64,000 bases of DNA, taken from positions 124,001 through 188,000 of the forward strand of contig NZ_JAYGHP010000001.1 in the NCBI RefSeq assembly GCF_034932065.1, read 5' to 3'. This DNA comes from Crocosphaera sp. UHCC 0190. Its GTDB lineage: Bacteria > Cyanobacteriota > Cyanobacteriia > Cyanobacteriales > Microcystaceae. Within the stretch, counting starts at the first letter, position 1. Every line of letters starts with the position of its first letter. Position numbers and translations under genes: made by a program. The notes under the pieces are model-generated. The model made no database searches. It saw only the letters and a list, made by a program, of their open reading frames with translations, and was not told the DNA's origin. Of the stretch, positions 62,765 through 64,000 are shown one piece after another.

Positions 62765-64000
62765 GTGACTGACACCAATTTAGATTTTTTAGCTCAAAGC
62801 GATCCAACCCTTGCCAGTATGATTCAAGGAGAACTGCAGCGTCAACGGGAGCATCTAGAATTAATCGCTAGTGAAAATTTTACCTCTCCAGCCGTCTTAG
62901 CAGCCCAAGGCTCGGTGTTAACCAACAAATATGCGGAAGGATTGCCCAAAAAACGCTATTATGGCGGTTGTGAATGGGTAGATCGGGCGGAACAATTAGC
63001 CATCGATCGCGTTAAAGAACTATTTGGGGCTGCCCATGCCAATGTACAACCCCATTCAGGGGCCCAAGCCAATTTTGCCGTATTCTTAGCTCTGCTGAAC
63101 CCTGGGGATACCATCATGGGAATGGACTTATCCCATGGGGGACATTTAACCCATGGCTCCCCTGTTAACGTTTCAGGAAAATGGTTTAAGGTTTCTCATT
63201 ATGGGGTTAGTCCTGAGACGGAACGGCTTGATTATGACAAAATTTTAGAATTAGCCCGCAAAGAAAAGCCTAAAATGCTGATTTGTGGTTATTCTGCCTA
63301 TTCTAGAATCATTGACTTTGAGAAATTCCGAGCCATCGCTGATGAAGTGGGAGCCTATTTAATGGCGGATATTGCCCATATTGCCGGATTAGTCGCCACT
63401 GGTCATCATCCTAGCCCTATGTCCTATTGTGATGTAGTTACAACCACCACCCATAAAACCTTACGGGGTCCAAGGGGAGGTTTAATTATGACCAATAACC
63501 CCGAATTAGGCAAACAGTTCGATAAGGCCGTATTTCCAGGAACCCAAGGAGGCCCCTTAGAACACGTTATCGCCGCCAAAGCAGCCGCCTTTGGAGAAGC
63601 CCTTAAGCCAGACTTTAAGGTCTATTCTGGGCAAGTGATTGCCAATGCCCAGGCCTTAGCTAATCAATTGATGGTACGGGGCTTTAAACTCGTTTCTGGT
63701 GGCACGGATAACCATTTAATGTTAGTGGATCTTCGTTCCATTGGTATGACAGGGAAAGAAGCGAATAACCTAGTCAGTGGCATTAATATCACGGCGAACA
63801 AAAATACCGTTCCCTTTGATCCCCAATCTCCCTTTGTGACCAGTGGTTTGCGTCTGGGTTCCCCCGCTATGACCACCAGAGGGCTAGGAACCGAAGAATT
63901 TGTCGAAATTGGCAACATCATCGCTGATTGTCTCTTAAATCCCCAGGATGAAGCGGTTAAACAAGACTGTTTGAGTCGGGTTAAGACTTTATGCGATCGC
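62765..64000 (+). CDS. glyA: Serine hydroxymethyltransferase (3' end outside window)
   Basis: 412 codons visible from GTG 62765; full proteins are about 425-430 residues, so only the last few are missing. PLP enzyme converting serine to glycine with tetrahydrofolate. Marks: [63 protein letters not shown], the PLP lysine K231 in [16 protein letters not shown], and [12 protein letters not shown]. It starts two bases after the deaminase stop. GTG is preferred because the family N terminus begins there. Confidence 0.95.
   Translation, partial: MTDTNLDFLAQSDPTLASMIQGELQRQREHLELIASENFTSPAVLAAQGSVLTNKYAEGLPKKRYYGGCEWVDRAEQLAIDRVKELFGAAHANVQPHSGAQANFAVFLALLNPGDTIMGMDLSHGGHLTHGSPVNVSGKWFKVSHYGVSPETERLDYDKILELARKEKPKMLICGYSAYSRIIDFEKFRAIADEVGAYLMADIAHIAGLVATGHHPSPMSYCDVVTTTTHKTLRGPRGGLIMTNNPELGKQFDKAVFPGTQGGPLEHVIAAKAAAFGEALKPDFKVYSGQVIANAQALANQLMVRGFKLVSGGTDNHLMLVDLRSIGMTGKEANNLVSGINITANKNTVPFDPQSPFVTSGLRLGSPAMTTRGLGTEEFVEIGNIIADCLLNPQDEAVKQDCLSRVKTLCDR

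Overview
The window is chromosomal DNA from a unicellular, AT-rich cyanobacterium, probably of the Cyanothece/Crocosphaera/Gloeothece type. Evidence: many copies of the octamer GCGATCGC (the HIP1 motif of cyanobacteria); families essentially limited to cyanobacteria and plastids (C-DES cystine lyase, a Hik2/CSK-type kinase, DUF3155, DUF3326, DUF3531, a CCB2/CCB4-like cytochrome b6f cofactor assembly factor, TGD2/TGD3-like lipid transporter parts, a Nif11 protein, a PEP-CTERM protein); and many short palindromic or tandem repeats between genes. I see no rRNA, tRNA, CRISPR array, transposase or phage gene. The species call is inference.

Layout. 1-3.0 kb: end of lipA, a GtrB-like glycosyltransferase and purM. 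3.0-9.2 kb: a PhoP/PhoQ-like two-component pair followed by a 1279-residue RTX/cadherin-like exoprotein, possibly an acquired block. 9.3-11.8 kb: a minus-strand cluster of protoglobin, Roadblock/LC7 protein, small GTPase and DUF4388 protein, which looks like a gas- or redox-responsive switch. 12.4-21 kb: PBP4-type peptidase (dacB), glutathione reductase, a degenerate Nudix protein, grpE-dnaK1 and an RCK potassium channel. 21.4-31 kb: small cyanobacterial genes, a glycosyltransferase and rluD bracketed by inverted copies of a ~102-bp repeat, a WD40 protein, queF, a PEP-CTERM protein, hik2, DUF3155, the b6f assembly factor, a 2OG-Fe(II) hydroxylase and a tandem pair of lipoproteins. 31-45 kb: a TM0106-type nuclease, C-DES, a lumenal pentapeptide protein, an LCP protein, an AI-2E-family permease, a P-type Ca2+ ATPase, a Nif11 protein, a PhzF protein and an M1 aminopeptidase. 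45-51 kb: methyltransferase, DUF3326, CPBP protease, DUF3531 and clpB, all on the plus strand. 51-64 kb: the FGE-sulfatase-fold protein described below, pta, a broken Uma2 gene, MCE protein and ABC ATPase, a pentapeptide protein, a DICT/degenerate HD-GYP protein, a BrnT-like toxin-antitoxin pair, a cytosine-deaminase-like hydrolase and the start of glyA.

The most striking locus is 51185-53287. The protein ends in a formylglycine-generating-enzyme/C-type-lectin fold, and its last ~40 codons look like the variable repeat (VR) of a diversity-generating retroelement: a GC-rich 3' tail, an RGGSW...GFRVV frame, many codons of the form NNC (what adenine mutagenesis of AAC codons would leave), an end resembling an initiation-of-mutagenic-homology segment, and a small hairpin just past the stop. 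No reverse transcriptase or template repeat is in the window, so the element would have to act from elsewhere in the genome.

The second candidate system is the protoglobin/Roadblock/GTPase/DUF4388 cluster. Its parts are familiar from bacterial polarity and motility signalling (MglA/MglB), but the combination with a haem sensor suggests an O2/NO- or redox-gated GTPase switch. That role is inference from gene content only.
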